Position numbers and translations under genes: made by a program. Positions 26,105 to 35,101 of a DNA stretch of 64,000 nt are shown here, one piece after another. Source of the DNA: Thioclava sp. GXIMD4216. GTDB taxonomy: Bacteria > Pseudomonadota > Alphaproteobacteria > Rhodobacterales > Rhodobacteraceae. Each line of letters starts with the position of its first letter. Position 1 is the first letter of the stretch. The stretch is from positions 1,653,501-1,717,500 of the forward strand of contig NZ_CP149926.1 of assembly GCF_037949285.1 (NCBI RefSeq), written 5' to 3'. Under the pieces are notes generated by a model. The model worked only from the letters and a program-made list of their open reading frames with translations. It had not been told where the DNA came from and searched no databases.

Positions 26105-26674
26105 GTGGGCGGACGAGTGACAAACCGGCTGGAAAGAAGCATCGTGTTGGTGGGCATGATGGGCTGCGGCAAGACCACGATCGGTCAGGCTTTGGCCCAG
26201 ACGCTCGATGTGCCCTTTCTCGATAGCGACGAGGCCATTGAAGAGGCTGCGCAGATGAGTGTCGCCGAGATATTCGCCCGCGATGGCGAGCCGTTCTTTC
26301 GTGCGCGCGAAACCGAGATCCTCGAACGGTTGTTGCGCGGTGCCCCTGCGGTGATTTCCACCGGCGGCGGGGCGTTTCTGTCCGAAGCCAATCGACGCGT
26401 CATCGCCGAACGCGGTGTGTCGGTCTGGCTTCAGGCCGATCTGGAGACCCTGTGGCATCGCGTGCGGCTCAAGACAACGCGCCCGCTTCTGAAAACCGCT
26501 GATCCGAAAGGCACCCTGCGCGCCATGCTGGAGGCACGCCTTCCGGTCTATGCCCAAGCGCAGATACATGTGGAAGCCGGTCCTCAAACCGATGTGAGCG
26601 CGATGACAGCCAAGGTGCTCGAGGCGCTGCATAAGGTGCCGGACCTATTCAAGACGGAGCGACAGAATGGTTGA
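26105..26674 (+). CDS. aroK: Shikimate kinase
   Basis: AroK phosphorylates shikimate with ATP, the fifth step of chorismate synthesis. The roughly 189-residue protein has a P-loop VLVGMMGCGKTTIGQALAQ, the shikimate-binding DSDEAIEEAA, the GGGAF lid region motif and the adenine-site RVRLKTTRPLL. The open frame extends far upstream, but the GTG at 26105 has GAGGGG upstream and gives a normal length; a GTG at 26117 is the alternative. The stop overlaps the aroB start by eight bases, so aroK-aroB is an operon. It is divergent from the 49-residue membrane gene. Confidence 0.93.
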   Translation: MGGRVTNRLERSIVLVGMMGCGKTTIGQALAQTLDVPFLDSDEAIEEAAQMSVAEIFARDGEPFFRARETEILERLLRGAPAVISTGGGAFLSEANRRVIAERGVSVWLQADLETLWHRVRLKTTRPLLKTADPKGTLRAMLEARLPVYAQAQIHVEAGPQTDVSAMTAKVLEALHKVPDLFKTERQNG

Positions 26675-27776
26675 TATCGTAGCGGTGGAACTGGGCGCGC
26701 GCGCCTATCAGGTGCGGATCGGGGCAGGGCTTCTGGCCCGTGCGGGGGCCGAGATCGCGCCGCTCTTGCGCCGTCCCCGCGTGGCGGTCGTCACCGACGA
26801 GACCGTGGGCGCACTTCATCTGGCAGCGCTGCGCGCGGGGCTGGGGGATATGGAGATGGTATCCCTGACGCTTCCGGCAGGCGAATCCACCAAAAGCTGG
26901 CCGCATTTCACCCATACGGTGGAATGGCTGCTGGAACAGAAGGTCGAACGCAAGGATATCGTCATCGCCTTTGGCGGCGGCGTGATCGGTGACCTCGTGG
27001 GCTTTGCGGCTTCGGTCCTGCGGCGCGGTGTGCGCTTCGTGCAGATCCCGACAACGCTTCTGGCACAGGTGGACAGCTCGGTCGGCGGCAAGACGGGGAT
27101 CAATGCGCCCAGCGGCAAAAATCTGATCGGGGCCTTCCATCAACCGTCCCTGGTGCTGGCCGATATCGACCTATTGGGCACGCTCACCCCGCGCGATTTC
27201 CTTGCAGGCTATGGCGAGGTGGCGAAATACGGTCTGCTTGGCTCGGCAGATTTCTTCGACTGGCTGGAAACCAATGGCCCCGCATTGGCCAAAGGCGATA
27301 CGGCGCTGCGTCAGGAGGCCGTGCGTCGCTCGGTGCAGATGAAGGCCGATATCGTGGCGCGCGACGAAACCGAAGAAGGCGACCGCGCCCTTCTGAATCT
27401 CGGCCATACCTTCGGCCATGCGCTGGAATCAGCCACCGGCTATTCCAGCCGCCTGCTTCACGGCGAGGGCGTCTCTATCGGCTGCGCCCTGGCCTTTGAA
27501 CTCAGTCAGAAACTGGGCCTTTGCGCACAGGAGGCCCCCTCGCGCGTCCGCGCCCATCTGCGCGCGATGGGCATGAAAACCGACCTTGCCGATATCGAGG
27601 GTCCGCTGCCCGACGCCGAAGGCCTCATCGCGCTGATGGCGCAGGACAAGAAGGTTCTCGATGGCAAGCTCCGCTTCATTCTGGCGCGCGGCATAGGCGA
27701 GGCCTTTGTCACCTCCGACGTCCCGCGCGACACCCTGAAGACGGTGCTGGAAGAAGCCCTCGGCCGTCGGCGGTAA
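26667..27776 (+). CDS. aroB: 3-Dehydroquinate synthase
   Basis: AroB converts DAHP to 3-dehydroquinate, the second step of the shikimate pathway, using NAD and zinc. The 369-residue product shows GGGVIGDLVGFAASVLRRGV (NAD and carbaphosphonate site), TTLLAQVDSSVGGKTGINAP, the zinc ligand region E-(x)...LNLGHTFGHALE and the second His in LLHGEGVSIG. Length is normal. It is translationally coupled to aroK through an eight-base overlap. The first pathway enzyme (class II DAHP synthase) is about 10 kb away. Confidence 0.97.
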   Translation: MVDIVAVELGARAYQVRIGAGLLARAGAEIAPLLRRPRVAVVTDETVGALHLAALRAGLGDMEMVSLTLPAGESTKSWPHFTHTVEWLLEQKVERKDIVIAFGGGVIGDLVGFAASVLRRGVRFVQIPTTLLAQVDSSVGGKTGINAPSGKNLIGAFHQPSLVLADIDLLGTLTPRDFLAGYGEVAKYGLLGSADFFDWLETNGPALAKGDTALRQEAVRRSVQMKADIVARDETEEGDRALLNLGHTFGHALESATGYSSRLLHGEGVSIGCALAFELSQKLGLCAQEAPSRVRAHLRAMGMKTDLADIEGPLPDAEGLIALMAQDKKVLDGKLRFILARGIGEAFVTSDVPRDTLKTVLEEALGRRR

Positions 27777-27815
27777 CCCCTGCATCCAGCTGCCCGAAAT
27801 ATCCCGGGGGTGAAT

Positions 27816-27853
27816 GGCGCGGGGCATCCCGCGCCAGAGGGGGCAGAGCCCCC
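27816..27853. repeat. GC-rich double hairpin in the aroB-guaA gap
   Basis: Two adjacent hairpins, GGCGCGGG/CCCGCGCC (27816-27835) and GGGGGC/GCCCCC (27839-27853), follow ATATCCCGGGGGTGAATGG. I believe similar elements recur between genes in Rhodobacteraceae, but this cannot be tested in one window. Confidence 0.45.
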
Positions 27854-27926
27854 GTCTTCTCCCCATCCACACGCGGCTTTCGCAAAGTTATTGCCTTTGT
27901 GAAAAACGCCCCTTAAAGGCTCGCAT

Positions 27927-29489
27927 ATGGCACAGCATCAGACCCTCCTTATCATCGACTTCGGTTCCCAGGTGACGCAGCTGATCGCGCGCCGCCTGCG
28001 CGAGCTGAATGTCTATTGCGAAATCCGCCCCTATCAATCGGTCACCGAAGAGGTGATCCGCGAGATCGCGCCTCTGGCCGTGATCCTCTCGGGCGGTCCT
28101 GACAGCGTGACGCGCGAAGGCTCTCCCCGCGCGCCGCAGGTCCTGTTCGAGATGGGCCTTCCGATCTTTGGCATCTGCTACGGTCAGCAAGTCATGATGG
28201 AACAGCTCGGCGGCAAAGTCGAAGCAGGCCATCATGCCGAATATGGCCGCGCCTATGTGACGCCTGCCGAAGGCCACAAGCTCGACGGTATCTTTGCCGG
28301 TCTCTTCCTCAATGATGGCCGCGAGCAGGTCTGGATGAGCCACGGTGACCGCGTGACCCAGCTTGCTCCGGGCTTCGAGGTCATCGGCACCTCGCCGAAT
28401 GCGCCCTATGCAATCACCGCAGACGAAAGCCGCCAGTTCTACGCGGTCCAGTTCCACCCCGAGGTGCATCATACGCCCAACGGCAAGGCGCTGATCGAGA
28501 ACTTCCTGCGCAAAGCAGGCTTTACCGGCGACTGGACCATGGCCGCCTACCGCGAGGAAGCCATCAAGACCATCCGCGAACAGGTTGGCGACAAGCAGGT
28601 CATCTGCGGCCTCTCCGGCGGCGTTGACAGCTCGGTCACCGCGATCCTGCTGCATGAGGCCATCGGCGAGCAGTTGACCTGCGTCTTCGTCGACCACGGG
28701 CTTCTGCGTCAAGACGAGGCCGAGCAGGTCGTCGCCATGTTCCGCGATAACTATAATATCAAGTTGATCGCCGCAGATGAATCCGATCTGTTCATCGGCG
28801 CACTGGAAGGGGTCTCGGACCCCGAGGTCAAGCGCAAGACCATCGGCAAGCTCTTCATCGACGTGTTCCAGAAATACGCCAATGAGATTGAGGGCGCCGA
28901 ATTCCTGGCGCAAGGCACGCTCTATCCCGATGTGATCGAATCCGTGTCCTTCTCGGGCGGTCCTTCGGTCACCATCAAGTCGCACCACAATGTTGGCGGC
29001 CTGCCCGAAAAGATGGGTCTGAAGCTGGTCGAACCGCTTCGGGAGCTCTTCAAGGACGAGGTTCGTGAGCTTGGCCGTGAACTCGGTCTGCCCGATAGCT
29101 TCATCGGCCGTCACCCGTTCCCCGGACCGGGTCTGGCGATCCGCTGCCCCGGCGAGATCACCCGCGAAAAGCTGGAGATCCTGCGCAAAGCGGATGCGGT
29201 CTATATCGACCAGATCCGCAAGCATGGCCTGTATGACGAAATCTGGCAGGCCTTCGTGGCGATCCTTCCGGTACGGACCGTGGGCGTTATGGGCGACGGT
29301 CGCACCTATGACTACGCCTGTGCGCTGCGCGCGGTGACCTCGGTCGATGGGATGACGGCGGATTACTACCCCTTCACCCACGACTTCCTTGGCGAGACAG
29401 CCACGCGGATCATCAATGAAGTCAAGGGTATCAACCGCGTGACCTATGACATCACCTCGAAGCCCCCGGGCACGATCGAGTGGGAATGA
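27927..29489 (+). CDS. guaA: GMP synthase (glutamine-hydrolysing)
   Basis: GuaA aminates XMP to GMP, with ammonia supplied by its glutaminase domain. The 520-residue product has the class I amidotransferase domain (nucleophile Cys in IFGICYGQQ, catalytic His/Glu in QFHPEVHH), the ATP pyrophosphatase domain ([21 protein letters not shown]) and the dimerisation domain with [13 protein letters not shown]. The ATG at 27927 has the family N-terminus [19 protein letters not shown]. It is followed by a strong terminator. Confidence 0.98.
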   Translation: MAQHQTLLIIDFGSQVTQLIARRLRELNVYCEIRPYQSVTEEVIREIAPLAVILSGGPDSVTREGSPRAPQVLFEMGLPIFGICYGQQVMMEQLGGKVEAGHHAEYGRAYVTPAEGHKLDGIFAGLFLNDGREQVWMSHGDRVTQLAPGFEVIGTSPNAPYAITADESRQFYAVQFHPEVHHTPNGKALIENFLRKAGFTGDWTMAAYREEAIKTIREQVGDKQVICGLSGGVDSSVTAILLHEAIGEQLTCVFVDHGLLRQDEAEQVVAMFRDNYNIKLIAADESDLFIGALEGVSDPEVKRKTIGKLFIDVFQKYANEIEGAEFLAQGTLYPDVIESVSFSGGPSVTIKSHHNVGGLPEKMGLKLVEPLRELFKDEVRELGRELGLPDSFIGRHPFPGPGLAIRCPGEITREKLEILRKADAVYIDQIRKHGLYDEIWQAFVAILPVRTVGVMGDGRTYDYACALRAVTSVDGMTADYYPFTHDFLGETATRIINEVKGINRVTYDITSKPPGTIEWE

Positions 29490-29521
29490 TTTCGGACGTT
29501 GATTCCTGAGAAACTGCATTT

Positions 29522-29547
29522 AAGCCCGCATTCTTGCGGGCTTTTTT
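29522..29547 (+). terminator. Rho-independent terminator of guaA
   Basis: AAGCCCGCA / TGCGGGCTT stem followed by TTTTT. Confidence 0.92.
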
Positions 29548-29830
29548 GTGCCCGCCATGCGTCGTCAGAAGGCGAGGCCAAAAGTTTCCCTCGCATCGGG
29601 CCGCTTTTCGGACGCGTCTCTTTGCACTCGTGCGGGCTTTGAGGCATTGGCGTCATACTCTGGCAGGCTTTATTATAAGCATGTTGCATAAAATATGATC
29701 GCCCTTCGGAGTATTGCCTGTATGCAACCTGTGGTTTTGTTTCATCCTCAGGATTTCCTGCCTTATTTCAATATCTGTTAACCATTTGCCGCCCATCGTG
29801 CCTTTAGGATTTCAACCCAAGGAGGATTGC
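29548..29830. other. Gap between the guaA terminator and the next gene
   Basis: AT-richer than its surroundings near 29660-29800. It ends with a strong AAGGAGGA ribosome binding site. I see no convincing gene or RNA in it, and it presumably carries the promoter of the two-gene unit that follows. Confidence 0.5.
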
Positions 29831-30472
29831 ATGGATGGTGATATGAGTAAGCTCGTCGACCTGAACCGGAAGCCTTTGCATCTTTCCGGTATGGTTCTGG
29901 GGCTGCGCGCTTTGGAAGAGGCCTATGGCCCGTTGGAGGCGCATTTTCTACGTGATGATGGCGTGTCGGTGCGGCGGGCCTTGCAGCACGGGGCGCAGAT
30001 CGCCCGTCAGAACGCGGCGGATATGGATCGCGGGTTGATCGGGTGCCTGAACGAGCTGCGCGCCTGTCTGGACTATTATGACCGCTATCTGCACGGGCGC
30101 GTGAGGATGGATCACCTGCCGCGCTATATGCCCACAAGTGATGCCGCCGGCTCTTTGGACCAGATGACCGTCAGACAGGCACCGGTTCTGGTGATGGATG
30201 CCTTTCAGGGGCTACGGATGCAGCTTCTGGATGCCGAAGGGCACAGAGTGTTGCTGTATTACAAACCGGTGCAGGCGGTCCATGCGGATCTGTTCCATGT
30301 GCATCGCAACCTGTTTGATGCGTCGCGTCTGACCACGCCGCAAACGGGTATCTTGGTGGCTCCGGCGTTTGACGATAAACTTCTGGAACAAGCACATCTG
30401 ATTCCAAATCTGGTTCTCAGATCCAGTCGTCCGGGAGAAACGCTATGCCGGTCCATGTCTCTGGCCATCTGA
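29831..30472 (+). CDS. Conserved-looking protein of unknown function
   Basis: A 213-residue soluble protein beginning MDGDMSKLVDLNRKPLHLSG. The start follows AAGGAGGA-TTGC at ideal spacing, so the gene is clearly translated. The first half looks helical (GLRALEEAYGPLEAHF, ALQHGAQIARQNAADMDRGLIGCLNELRACLDYYDRYLHG) and the second half mixed. No signal peptide, membrane segment or recognised motif. It overlaps the next gene (30445-30720) by 28 bases, so the two are an operon. I do not assign a function. Confidence 0.65.
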   Translation: MDGDMSKLVDLNRKPLHLSGMVLGLRALEEAYGPLEAHFLRDDGVSVRRALQHGAQIARQNAADMDRGLIGCLNELRACLDYYDRYLHGRVRMDHLPRYMPTSDAAGSLDQMTVRQAPVLVMDAFQGLRMQLLDAEGHRVLLYYKPVQAVHADLFHVHRNLFDASRLTTPQTGILVAPAFDDKLLEQAHLIPNLVLRSSRPGETLCRSMSLAI

Positions 30473-30720
30473 TTTGTAAAAACCGCGAGGAGGCCGAGCT
30501 TATCCGCCTCTATCTGCCGCAACACCGTGCGCTGACACTGGCCGAGCCGGGATGCCTGCTATTCGAGGTGGAGGAAACCGAAGATCCGCTGGTCTGGCGC
30601 GTGACCGAAAGCTTTATCGACAGGCGGGCGCTTGAGGCGCATCAATCGCGGCTTGCCCATTCGATCTGGGGCGAAAGGACCCGTGCGATCAAGCGCGACT
30701 ATGACATCACGCGGAGTTAG
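30445..30720 (+). CDS. Antibiotic biosynthesis monooxygenase (ABM) domain protein
   Basis: A 91-residue small alpha/beta-barrel protein of the ABM/quinol-monooxygenase type: MPVHVSGHLICK, EAELIRLYLPQHRALTLAEPGCLLFEVEETEDPLVW and FIDRRALEAHQSRLAHSIWG (the conserved H-x-A-H-like helix seen in YgiN and related proteins). Members oxidise quinols or aromatic compounds or simply bind them. GGGAGAAACGCT precedes the ATG. The gene overlaps the upstream gene by 28 bases, so they are translationally linked. It converges with the livM end. Confidence 0.72.
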   Translation: MPVHVSGHLICKNREEAELIRLYLPQHRALTLAEPGCLLFEVEETEDPLVWRVTESFIDRRALEAHQSRLAHSIWGERTRAIKRDYDITRS

Positions 30721-30756
30721 GCGCATCCCGTTTGTCACGGGACACGCCAGTTATCA

Positions 30757-32088
30757 TCAGCGCTCGGGCAGAAGCCCGCGTGGCGCAAAGCGCAGCACCA
30801 GCAGCAGGACCAGCCCCATCGCCAGATAGCGCATCTGGGCCGCAGATTCCAGAAGATGGTCCTTGAGCGCGCCCGGTGCCATGCCTGCGGTCAGAAGCTG
30901 CAGCAGATCCGGCCCCCAAGCCTCGGCCTTGATCCACAGGAACCATACCAGAATACCGCCCAGAACCGCGCCCCAGTTATTGCCCGACCCGCCAAGGATC
31001 ACCATCACCATGATCAGGAAGGTAAAGCGCAGCGGGTTATAGGTTGCAGGGGTCAACTGGCCGTCCAGCGTCACCATCATGGCCCCTGCGAAACCGCAGA
31101 TGGCGGAACCGATGATGAAGATCTGCAAATGGCGCTTCGTCACGTTCTTGCCCATAGCCGCGGCTGCCACCTCGTTTTCGCGGATGGCGCGCATCATGCG
31201 GCCCCAGGGCGAATGCAGGGCCAGTTGCGCAGCAATCACGAAAACCACCAGCACCACCGAGAAAAGCACAAGATACAGGAGTTTGACGAATACGGTCGAG
31301 GCCAGCACCGGATCCATGCCGAATTGCGCGGCATGGGCGACGAACTCGCCCGAGGCCTGCAGGTCTATCTCGCGCGGGATGAAGAAGGGGCGCGGGATGC
31401 CGTTGACATTCATCACCCCCCGATCCAGCCAGTTCTCGTTTTTCAGCACGGCCACGATGATTTCCGCGATGCCAAGCGTGGCAATCGCCAGATAGTCCGA
31501 GCGCAGGCCCAAAGCGGCCTTGCCGATAGCCCATGCAGCCAGCGCGGCAAACAGCGCCCCGACCGGCCATGCCAACAGCACCGGCAATCCGAGCCCGCCC
31601 AGATAGCCCTGTGCGGAGGGGTTGATCGCCTCCACCGCGCTGACGCCGGGATCGAAGACGCCGCGGAACAGGAAGAAACCGATCACCAGCACGAGGCAGG
31701 TGGCCAGCCCGCGCAGCCCTTTACGCAGCCGCTTCCACAGTTGCACCGCAATCGCCAGCACCGCAATGGCGATGGCCAGCGCCAGCAGGATGCGCCAACC
31801 ACCCGCGCTCATCGCGCCTTGGGTGGCAGGCATAGAGATCAGCACAGGCGCAACGCCACCCAAGGCGATAAAGCCCATAGTGCCCGCGTTGAACAGGCCC
31901 GCATAGCCCCATTGCAGATTGAGCCCCAGCGCCATGATCGCGCTGATGACGCCCATGTTCAAAATCACCAAAGCCGCATTCCAGCCTGATGTCGCCGCCT
32001 CGATTGCGAACAGCGCCAGCAAGGCAAGAAACAGAATGGGGGTGCGCAGTTTGCCGCCCGCTGCGGCATCCGCTTGACGAGAACTCAT
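30757..32088 (-). CDS. livM: Branched-chain amino acid ABC transporter permease LivM
   Basis: One of the two permeases of the high-affinity branched-chain amino acid (Leu/Ile/Val) importer. The 443-residue protein has many hydrophobic segments and the family signature LNLQWGYAGLFNAGTMGFIALGGVAP near residue 55, with EAA-like loop residues ENEVAAAAMGKNVTKRHLQIF before the last segments. It is longer than many LivM because of extra N-terminal and central hydrophobic segments. It overlaps livH by four bases and is the last gene of the operon livK, livG, livF, orf120, livH, livM. Confidence 0.9.
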   Translation of the reverse strand: MSSRQADAAAGGKLRTPILFLALLALFAIEAATSGWNAALVILNMGVISAIMALGLNLQWGYAGLFNAGTMGFIALGGVAPVLISMPATQGAMSAGGWRILLALAIAIAVLAIAVQLWKRLRKGLRGLATCLVLVIGFFLFRGVFDPGVSAVEAINPSAQGYLGGLGLPVLLAWPVGALFAALAAWAIGKAALGLRSDYLAIATLGIAEIIVAVLKNENWLDRGVMNVNGIPRPFFIPREIDLQASGEFVAHAAQFGMDPVLASTVFVKLLYLVLFSVVLVVFVIAAQLALHSPWGRMMRAIRENEVAAAAMGKNVTKRHLQIFIIGSAICGFAGAMMVTLDGQLTPATYNPLRFTFLIMVMVILGGSGNNWGAVLGGILVWFLWIKAEAWGPDLLQLLTAGMAPGALKDHLLESAAQMRYLAMGLVLLLVLRFAPRGLLPER

Positions 32089-33137
32089 ATCGATTTCCCC
32101 TTGAAAAGACCGGTGGGACGGAAGATCAGCACGGCAATCAGGATGGTGAAGCTGACCGCGAATTTATAATCGGTGGAGAGCAGTTGCACGAGGCCCGAGG
32201 GCTCCCAACCGGGGATCAGATAGGTCGCGATTTTCTTCCACGCATAGGTCACACCCACCTCCGAGAAGGCGATGATATAGCCGCCGACAATGGCCCCGAC
32301 CGGATTGCCGATCCCGCCCAGAATGGTGGCGGCGAAAATCGGTAGAAGCAGCTGGAAGTAGTTGAAAGCCTTGAAGGATTTATCAAGCCCGTAAAGCGTG
32401 CCTGCGATGGTGGCGAGGGCGGCGGTGATGATCCATGTGATCATCACCACACGTTTGGGGTCGATCCCCGACAAAAGCGCCAGATCCTCGTTATCCGAGA
32501 AAGCGCGCATCGATTTGCCCGCCCGCGTCCGGTTCAGAAACCAGAATAGCGCGATCATCACGAGGATTGCGGTGACGAAGGTGATGGCCGAGCTGGCGCG
32601 GATGGCCAGCGGCTCCGACAGGCCGCTCCAGTTCTTGAATGCGCGCGCCGAGACCAGAAAGCGTTCGCCATCGGCAAAGCGGATTTCGTCGACGCCCGAG
32701 ACCGCCTCCTTCGCGCCCAGAACAGGCACGGAGAGCACGGAGATCATGATGCGCGTCAGCGCGTTCATCACGAACATCACCCCGACCGAGACCATGACCA
32801 GCACCACCGGTGTCGCACGGATCTTGCGGTAATGGGCATAGACAAGGCGGTCTGTCACCAAGGCCAGCGCGGCGGTGACGACGATGCCGATCGGCAGCGC
32901 CAGAAGCGCCGTGGGCAAGGGACCAAGGCCCAGACCGGCATCCTGCAAAAGCCATGTCACAAGAATTGTCACGCCCGTGCCGAAGGCCATCATATCGCCA
33001 TGCGCGAAATTCGAGAAGCGCAGGATCGAGTAGACAAGGGTCACTCCAAGCGCGCCAAGGGCCAGTTGCGAGCCATAGGACAGCGCGGGGATGAAGACGT
33101 AATTGGCGAAGGCCACCAATGCGTTGAGGGCTTCCAT
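32085..33137 (-). CDS. livH: Branched-chain amino acid ABC transporter permease LivH
   Basis: The 350-residue second permease of the Liv importer. It has the family pattern LALGALGVTLVYSILRFSNFAHGDMMAFG near the N-terminus and AFSDNEDLALLSGIDPKRVVMITWIIT (the EAA loop contacting LivG/LivF). Length is slightly above the usual 300 residues. Its ATG overlaps the stop codon of the preceding small secreted-protein gene (TAATG), and its stop overlaps livM, so all are translationally coupled. Confidence 0.92.
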   Translation of the reverse strand: MEALNALVAFANYVFIPALSYGSQLALGALGVTLVYSILRFSNFAHGDMMAFGTGVTILVTWLLQDAGLGLGPLPTALLALPIGIVVTAALALVTDRLVYAHYRKIRATPVVLVMVSVGVMFVMNALTRIMISVLSVPVLGAKEAVSGVDEIRFADGERFLVSARAFKNWSGLSEPLAIRASSAITFVTAILVMIALFWFLNRTRAGKSMRAFSDNEDLALLSGIDPKRVVMITWIITAALATIAGTLYGLDKSFKAFNYFQLLLPIFAATILGGIGNPVGAIVGGYIIAFSEVGVTYAWKKIATYLIPGWEPSGLVQLLSTDYKFAVSFTILIAVLIFRPTGLFKGKSI

Positions 33138-33499
33138 TAAACCGGTTCCTCACAAGTGCCGTCGAGAGCGGTCGGCGTCAGCCCCAGTCCCGAACGGGTG
33201 AATTTTGCAGGCGTGCCAGCGGGGATATGGTCCATTGCCGGCAGGGTGATCATGACGGAAAGATCCATCACCAGAGGCGTTGTGATCTGTATGCTGGTGT
33301 CGTTGCGCGTCCATGCGGCCATGACGCCGGTGGTATGGTCGCGGTTATCGGTCCAGAGCAATCCGTCGGCGCCATCCTGGGAAAGGATGACCTCGCGGCT
33401 GTCGAAGTGACAGGTCAGAAGCGTGTCCTTGCGACCTTCTGCAGCGCAAGCTTGCGCGAAAAAAGATATTAGAACAAAGGGATATAGGATGTTTTTCAT
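33137..33499 (-). CDS. Small secreted protein inside the liv operon
   Basis: A 120-residue protein starting MKNILYPFVLISFFAQACAAEG, a typical signal peptide, possibly a lipoprotein signal with Cys at 18 (AQAC). The mature part contains an internal CHFDSREVILSQDGADGLLW stretch and a C-terminal cysteine (DGTCEEPV). I recognise no family. The gene starts one base before the livF stop and its stop overlaps the livH start, so it is firmly embedded in the transporter operon. It may modulate substrate capture or be an unrelated passenger; function is unknown. Confidence 0.7.
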   Translation of the reverse strand: MKNILYPFVLISFFAQACAAEGRKDTLLTCHFDSREVILSQDGADGLLWTDNRDHTTGVMAAWTRNDTSIQITTPLVMDLSVMITLPAMDHIPAGTPAKFTRSGLGLTPTALDGTCEEPV

Positions 33500-33500
33500 C

Positions 33501-34205
33501 TTATCCCCCAAGAAAGGTGCGGCGCACTTCCGGATCAGCCAGAAGCGCGGGGCCGGTATCGGTATAGGCATTTGCGCCCTGCACCAGAACATAGCCGACA
33601 TCCGCGATTTCAAGGGCTTGGCGCGCGTTCTGCTCCACCATCAGGATCGAGATCCCTGTCCGTGCCACGTCGATGATGCGGTCGAAAAGCTCGTCCATCA
33701 CAATCGGGCTGACCCCTGCGGTGGGCTCGTCCAGCATCAGCAGCTTGGGTTTCGTCATCAGCGCACGGCCCACGGCCACCTGCTGACGCTGCCCGCCCGA
33801 CAACTCGCCCGCATTCTGCCGACGTTTTTCGCGCAGGATCGGGAAAAGCTCGTAGACCTGCTCGATAGTATCGCGGAAATCGTCGCGGCGGGTGAATGCG
33901 CCCATCTCAAGATTTTCCTCGACGCTCATCGTCGGGAAGACATTGTTGACCTGCGGCACAAACCCCATTCCGCGGCCAACACGGTCCTGCGGCGTGAGGG
34001 AGGTGATGTCGTCGCCATCCAGCGTGACCGAGCCGCTGCGCAGCGGCAACATGCCGAACACGGCCTTCATCGCGGTGGATTTTCCGGCCCCGTTCGGGCC
34101 GACGATCACCGCAATCTGGCCTTTCTCGACCGTTAATGTGCAGCCATGCAGGATATCCGCCTTGCCATAGCCGCCAGTCATCTGGGATGCTGAGAGAAAG
34201 CTCAT
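33501..34205 (-). CDS. livF: Branched-chain amino acid ABC transporter ATPase LivF
   Basis: A 234-residue cytoplasmic ATPase of the Liv importer. It has Walker A VGPNGAGKSTAMKAVF, the Q-loop region (GFVPQVNNVFPTMSVEENLEMGA, the typical LivF form), signature LSGGQRQQVAVGRALM and Walker B LLMLDEPTAGVSP. The four-base overlap with livG and direct continuation into the small secreted-protein gene show operon organisation. Substrate range (Leu/Ile/Val or related) is inferred from family only. Confidence 0.94.
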   Translation of the reverse strand: MSFLSASQMTGGYGKADILHGCTLTVEKGQIAVIVGPNGAGKSTAMKAVFGMLPLRSGSVTLDGDDITSLTPQDRVGRGMGFVPQVNNVFPTMSVEENLEMGAFTRRDDFRDTIEQVYELFPILREKRRQNAGELSGGQRQQVAVGRALMTKPKLLMLDEPTAGVSPIVMDELFDRIIDVARTGISILMVEQNARQALEIADVGYVLVQGANAYTDTGPALLADPEVRRTFLGG

Positions 34206-34993
34206 TCTGCCTCCGTGGCCACAACGGCCTTGTTCTTCAGTCCGGTGCCCAGATAGGCTTCGATGACCGCTTCGTTTTGCATGATCGTATCGGGAGCCCC
34301 CGTGGCCAGCATCTTGCCCTCGGCCATCACGATGACCGGATCGCAGAGCCGCCCGATGAAATCCATGTCATGTTCGATCACGCAGAATGTATAGCCGCGC
34401 TCTTTGTTGAGCCGTACGATGGCATCGCCGATCGTGTTCAGCAGAGTGCGGTTGACACCGGCGCCGACCTCGTCAAGGAAGACGATCTTCGCATCGACCA
34501 TCATCGTGCGTCCCAATTCCAGCAGCTTTTTCTGACCGCCCGACAGGTTGCCGGCCTTTTCATCCTTCAGATGGGAAATCGTAAGGAAATCAAGCACCTC
34601 ATCGGCTTTCTTCAGAAGCTGTGCTTCTTCCTCGCGGATTTTCTTGCGCTGGAACAAGGCCGACCAGAGCGTTTCGCCGCTCTGGCCTGCGGGCACCATC
34701 ATCAGGTTTTCGCGCACCGTGAGCGAAGGGAATTCATGCGCAATCTGAAAAGTGCGCAGTAAGCCCTTGTGAAACAAGGAATCCGGTGAAAGGCCGGTGA
34801 TGTCCTCGCCATCCAGAAAGACCTGACCGGAGGTCGGTTTATGGACGCCTGCGATGACGTTGAACAGGGTGGATTTTCCCGCGCCATTCGGGCCGATCAA
34901 GCCGGTGATCGAGCCTTTGGCGATGTCCAATGTGACCCCGTCGACAGCATGGAAGCCGCCGAATTGTTTCTTTAGGTTTTCAACCCTTATCAT
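34202..34993 (-). CDS. livG: Branched-chain amino acid ABC transporter ATPase LivG
   Basis: A 263-residue ATPase partner of LivF. Walker A is GPNGAGKSTLFNVIAG, the signature is LSGGQKKLLELGRTMM and Walker B is KIVFLDEVGAGVN, with the longer C-terminal arm typical of LivG (CVIEHDMDFIGRLCDPVIVMAEG). Walker B has DEVGAG, a common LivG variant. It is the first gene after the livK-livG hairpin, so its expression may be lower than that of livK. Confidence 0.94.
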   Translation of the reverse strand: MIRVENLKKQFGGFHAVDGVTLDIAKGSITGLIGPNGAGKSTLFNVIAGVHKPTSGQVFLDGEDITGLSPDSLFHKGLLRTFQIAHEFPSLTVRENLMMVPAGQSGETLWSALFQRKKIREEEAQLLKKADEVLDFLTISHLKDEKAGNLSGGQKKLLELGRTMMVDAKIVFLDEVGAGVNRTLLNTIGDAIVRLNKERGYTFCVIEHDMDFIGRLCDPVIVMAEGKMLATGAPDTIMQNEAVIEAYLGTGLKNKAVVATEAE

Positions 34994-35050
34994 TTTTTGT
35001 CCCGTCTGTTGACCGCGCCGGACCCTTGACCCCTGATCCTTGCGCTACGG

Positions 35051-35081
35051 AAAACAGCCCGGGCGCATTGGTCCCGGGCTG
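35051..35081 (-). terminator. Hairpin between livK and livG, probable partial terminator
   Basis: A CAGCCCGGG / CCCGGGCTG stem just after the livK stop is followed on the minus strand by TTTT. Such hairpins after a binding-protein gene protect the livK message and reduce readthrough to the permease genes. Confidence 0.75.
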
Positions 35082-35101
35082 TCCACTGCATGTCGGAGAG
35101 C

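Noticed and set aside
27888..29519. Antisense frame of 543 codons opposite guaA
   Set aside because: Shadow of a certain gene in a GC-rich genome.
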